Of a stretch of 7,911 bases of DNA, positions 6,307 through 7,911 are shown in pieces. Positions within the stretch are counted from its first letter, which is position 1, and every line of letters begins with the position of its first letter. The notes under the pieces were generated by a model, which saw only the letters and a list, made by a program, of their open reading frames with translations, was not told the origin of the DNA and ran no database searches. The position numbers and the translations under genes were made by a program. This stretch comes from an uncultured Clostridia bacterium (lineage in GTDB: Bacteria; Bacillota; Clostridia; Lachnospirales; Lachnospiraceae), in the NCBI GenBank assembly GCA_947178045.1, contig CAMWWR010000067.1, forward strand, positions 1-7,911, in the 5' to 3' direction.

Positions 6307-7623
6307 ATGCTGCCGAAAGGGTTGAGACGCAAAAAAAGCAGTGCATGCTTTTTGCTCGCCGTTGTTTTGATTTTGGGAACGGCGGGATGTGGGGGAAAGA
6401 ACGGGGAGGAAGAGGCGACACCTTCGGCGGAGCCGGGGATTACAGCTCCGGCGACAGAACCGACGGAGCCGGCTTCACAGCCGACGCAGCCGGAGGAACC
6501 GACAAAGGCTGCGGAGCCGACAGAGATTCCGAAGGAGGTCCGCACGAATTTTTATGTGTCGTCGCTGGACGAGGAGCTTCCGAGCCTTTCCGAGGCATGG
6601 AAGGACTATTTTTCCGTCGGGGTCGCGCTGACGGCAAATGAGCTGAACAATGAATTCAAAACGGACCTGATCGTGCAGCAGTTCAACAGCATGACCTGCG
6701 GCAATGAGATGAAACCGGATTTCCTGCTCGACCGCGCGAAGACCCTTTCCGAGGGGACGGAAACCTGCCCGGTGCTCAGTTTTAGGAGCTGCGACGGGAT
6801 GCTGCAGTTTTGCATGGACAACGGAATTAAAATGCGCGGGCACACGCTTGTATGGCACAGTCAGACGCCGGACTGGTTTTTTATGGAGGGTTATTCGAAC
6901 CATCAGGACGCAGTATTTGTGTCGCGCGAGGTCATGCTTGAGCGGATGGAAAATTATATCCGCCAGGTGATGGAATATGTGAATACGACCTATCCGGGCG
7001 TCGTGTATGCGTGGGATGTGGTGAATGAGGCGATTGCGCCGGGGGACGGCGAGGAGAACGGGATGCGGGTGGACGACAGCCTGTGGTATCAGGTGATCGG
7101 GCCGGATTTCGTGGAGAAGGCGTTCGAGTATGCGAGAAAATACGCCGATCCGGAGCAGAAGCTTTTTTATAATGACTTTAATACATACGAAACCTCAAAG
7201 CGCATTGCGATCGTGAATCTTGTCAATAAGATCAGGGAGCAGGGAAACATCGACGGCATCGGTATGCAGAGCCATATCGGCATGAGCTCCCCGACCATGG
7301 ACGACTATGAGACGGCGATCTGCAAGTTTGCGGAAACGGGTGTGGAGATCCATATTACGGAGCTGGATATCGGCCTTGATTCCGACAGCGAAGAAAATCT
7401 GCTGAAGGAGGGAAAGCGCTACAAGAGGCTGTTTTTCCTGCTCAAAAATCTGATGGACAGCGGAAAGGCGAACATAACCAACGTGACCTTCTGGGGGCTG
7501 ACGGATGACGGTTCCTGGCTGAACAAGGACGGCAAGCGCTATCCTCTGCTGTTCAATCAGCTGCTGGAAACGAAGCCGGCTTTCTGGGGAGTGCTTCTGG
7601 ACGACGGGATTCCGCTGTATTGA
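6307..7623 (+). CDS. Lipid-anchored GH10 endo-beta-1,4-xylanase
   Basis: Encodes 438 residues. The N-terminus has basic residues (LRRKK), a hydrophobic core at 12-24 and a lipobox TAGC with Cys 28. A Thr/Pro/Glu-rich linker follows (about 36-76, EPTEPASQPTQPEEPTK). The GH10 barrel fills about 95-438. Conserved motifs appear in order: NEMKPD at 133-138, GHTLVWH at 178-184, WDVVNEA with the acid/base E241, YNDFN at 288-292, GMQSHI at 319-324, ITELDI with the nucleophile E352, and FWGLTDDGSW at 395-404. It should cut internal beta-1,4 xylosyl bonds with retention, at the cell surface. There is no carbohydrate-binding module. The -2 subsite motif reads GNEMK rather than the usual ENEMK or ENSMK (G132), which may change binding. 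Glycine codons lean to GGG, unlike the GGC-rich binding-protein gene. The start is set by GGAGGA at 6295-6300. Family assignment is near certain. The preferred substrate is not. Confidence 0.96.
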   Translation: MLPKGLRRKKSSACFLLAVVLILGTAGCGGKNGEEEATPSAEPGITAPATEPTEPASQPTQPEEPTKAAEPTEIPKEVRTNFYVSSLDEELPSLSEAWKDYFSVGVALTANELNNEFKTDLIVQQFNSMTCGNEMKPDFLLDRAKTLSEGTETCPVLSFRSCDGMLQFCMDNGIKMRGHTLVWHSQTPDWFFMEGYSNHQDAVFVSREVMLERMENYIRQVMEYVNTTYPGVVYAWDVVNEAIAPGDGEENGMRVDDSLWYQVIGPDFVEKAFEYARKYADPEQKLFYNDFNTYETSKRIAIVNLVNKIREQGNIDGIGMQSHIGMSSPTMDDYETAICKFAETGVEIHITELDIGLDSDSEENLLKEGKRYKRLFFLLKNLMDSGKANITNVTFWGLTDDGSWLNKDGKRYPLLFNQLLETKPAFWGVLLDDGIPLY

Positions 7624-7670
7624 CCGGCGCAAAGACACATAAAAACGCCTCGCGGGAACAGAAGTCGGAA

Positions 7671-7690
7671 CTGTTACGAAAACGATACAG
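7671..7690. promoter_or_regulatory. Imperfect 20-bp palindrome before the second GH10 gene
   Basis: CTGTTACGAA / AACGATACAG is symmetric at six of the eight outer positions on each side (CTGT..CG / CG..ACAG), centred between 7680 and 7681. It touches the AGGGGG ribosome binding site of the next gene at 7689-7694. It could be an operator for a LacI- or similar-family regulator, or a weak RNA hairpin partly covering the ribosome binding site. The evidence is symmetry and position only. Confidence 0.28.
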
Positions 7691-7699
7691 GGGGAAAAT

Positions 7700-7911
7700 A
7701 TGGGATTAAAGGATAGATACGAGCCGTATTTTAAGGTGGGAGCCTCGGTCAATACGAAAACGATTAAGACGCATGAAAAGCTGCTGAAGCAGCATTTTAA
7801 CAATATTACCTGTGAGAATGAGATGAAGTTTTCTTCGGTCTGCCGTGCGCCGGGTGTGTACGATTTCACCTGGGCGGACAAAATCTATGCGTTCGCGCGT
7901 GAAAACGGCAT
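7700..7911 (+). CDS. Second GH10 xylanase, probably cytoplasmic (partial, N-terminus only)
   Basis: The frame from the ATG at 7700 is open to the window end (70 full codons). It matches the start of the GH10 barrel: YEPYFKVGASVNT at 7-19, then HFNNITCENEMKF at 32-44 carrying the -2 subsite residues E39, N40 and K43, then GVYDFTWADKIYAFARENG. The barrel begins within seven residues of the start and there is no signal peptide or lipobox, so the enzyme should stay in the cytoplasm and act on imported xylo-oligosaccharides. AGGGGG at 7689-7694 precedes the ATG by five bases. It lies 76 nt after the surface xylanase. The catalytic glutamates are outside the window, so activity cannot be confirmed here. 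Confidence 0.93.
   Translation, partial: MGLKDRYEPYFKVGASVNTKTIKTHEKLLKQHFNNITCENEMKFSSVCRAPGVYDFTWADKIYAFARENG

Noticed and set aside
6216..6641. A 141-codon plus-strand frame overlapping the start of the surface xylanase
   Set aside because: The frame is Gly/Arg-rich and has no ribosome binding site. The overlapping GH10 frame has a signal peptide and conserved motifs.
7195..7881. A 228-codon minus-strand frame spanning the two GH10 genes
   Set aside because: It is antisense to conserved GH10 motifs on the plus strand and has no recognisable product.
1..7911. CRISPR arrays, tRNA or rRNA genes, insertion sequences, catabolite-control (cre) sites
   Set aside because: I saw no spaced repeat array, cloverleaf-like gene, transposase or terminal inverted repeats. 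The region around 7672-7685 was compared with the cre consensus and does not match.

Overview
The window reads as part of a xylan or xylo-oligosaccharide utilisation locus from a Gram-positive, low-to-moderate GC Clostridia member. A gut or rumen Lachnospiraceae-type bacterium is my best guess. The reasons are strong AAGGAGG-type ribosome binding sites, three lipoproteins with Gram-positive-style lipoboxes, Thr/Pro/Glu-rich surface linkers, and a CUT1-type sugar ABC importer with no ATPase gene beside it. All credible genes are on the + strand. The taxon is an inference from style, not from a marker gene.

Layout: (1) positions 1-39 look like the last 12 codons of an upstream gene. (2) 61-2610 encodes a large lipoprotein that I assign to the DUF5696 family, of unknown function. 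(3) 2611-3519 and 3512-4513 encode the two membrane permeases of a sugar ABC importer. They are tightly coupled: the first starts directly after the lipoprotein stop codon, and the two overlap by 8 nt. (4) 4514-4680 is a GC-rich spacer with a run of stem-loops. (5) 4681-6129 encodes the sugar-binding lipoprotein of the importer. (6) 6130-6306 is a second GC-rich spacer with a candidate terminator followed at once by a perfect TATAAT hexamer. (7) 6307-7623 encodes a lipid-anchored GH10 endo-beta-1,4-xylanase with both catalytic glutamates. (8) 7700 to the window end is the N-terminus of a second GH10 enzyme with no signal peptide, so probably cytoplasmic.

Working model (inference): the surface GH10 lipoprotein cuts xylan or long xylo-oligosaccharides outside the cell. 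The binding lipoprotein captures the products and passes them to the two permeases, energised by an ATPase encoded elsewhere. The cytoplasmic GH10 then shortens the imported oligosaccharides. The DUF5696 lipoprotein is the least understood part. Its place at the head of the permease genes suggests either a surface carbohydrate-active protein or an accessory factor of the importer.

The most interesting points are the uncharacterised DUF5696 lipoprotein, a Glu-to-Gly change in the -2 subsite motif of the surface xylanase that the neighbouring cytoplasmic xylanase does not have, the chain of hairpins before the binding-protein gene, and an exact 12-nt repeat in the two spacers flanking that gene.
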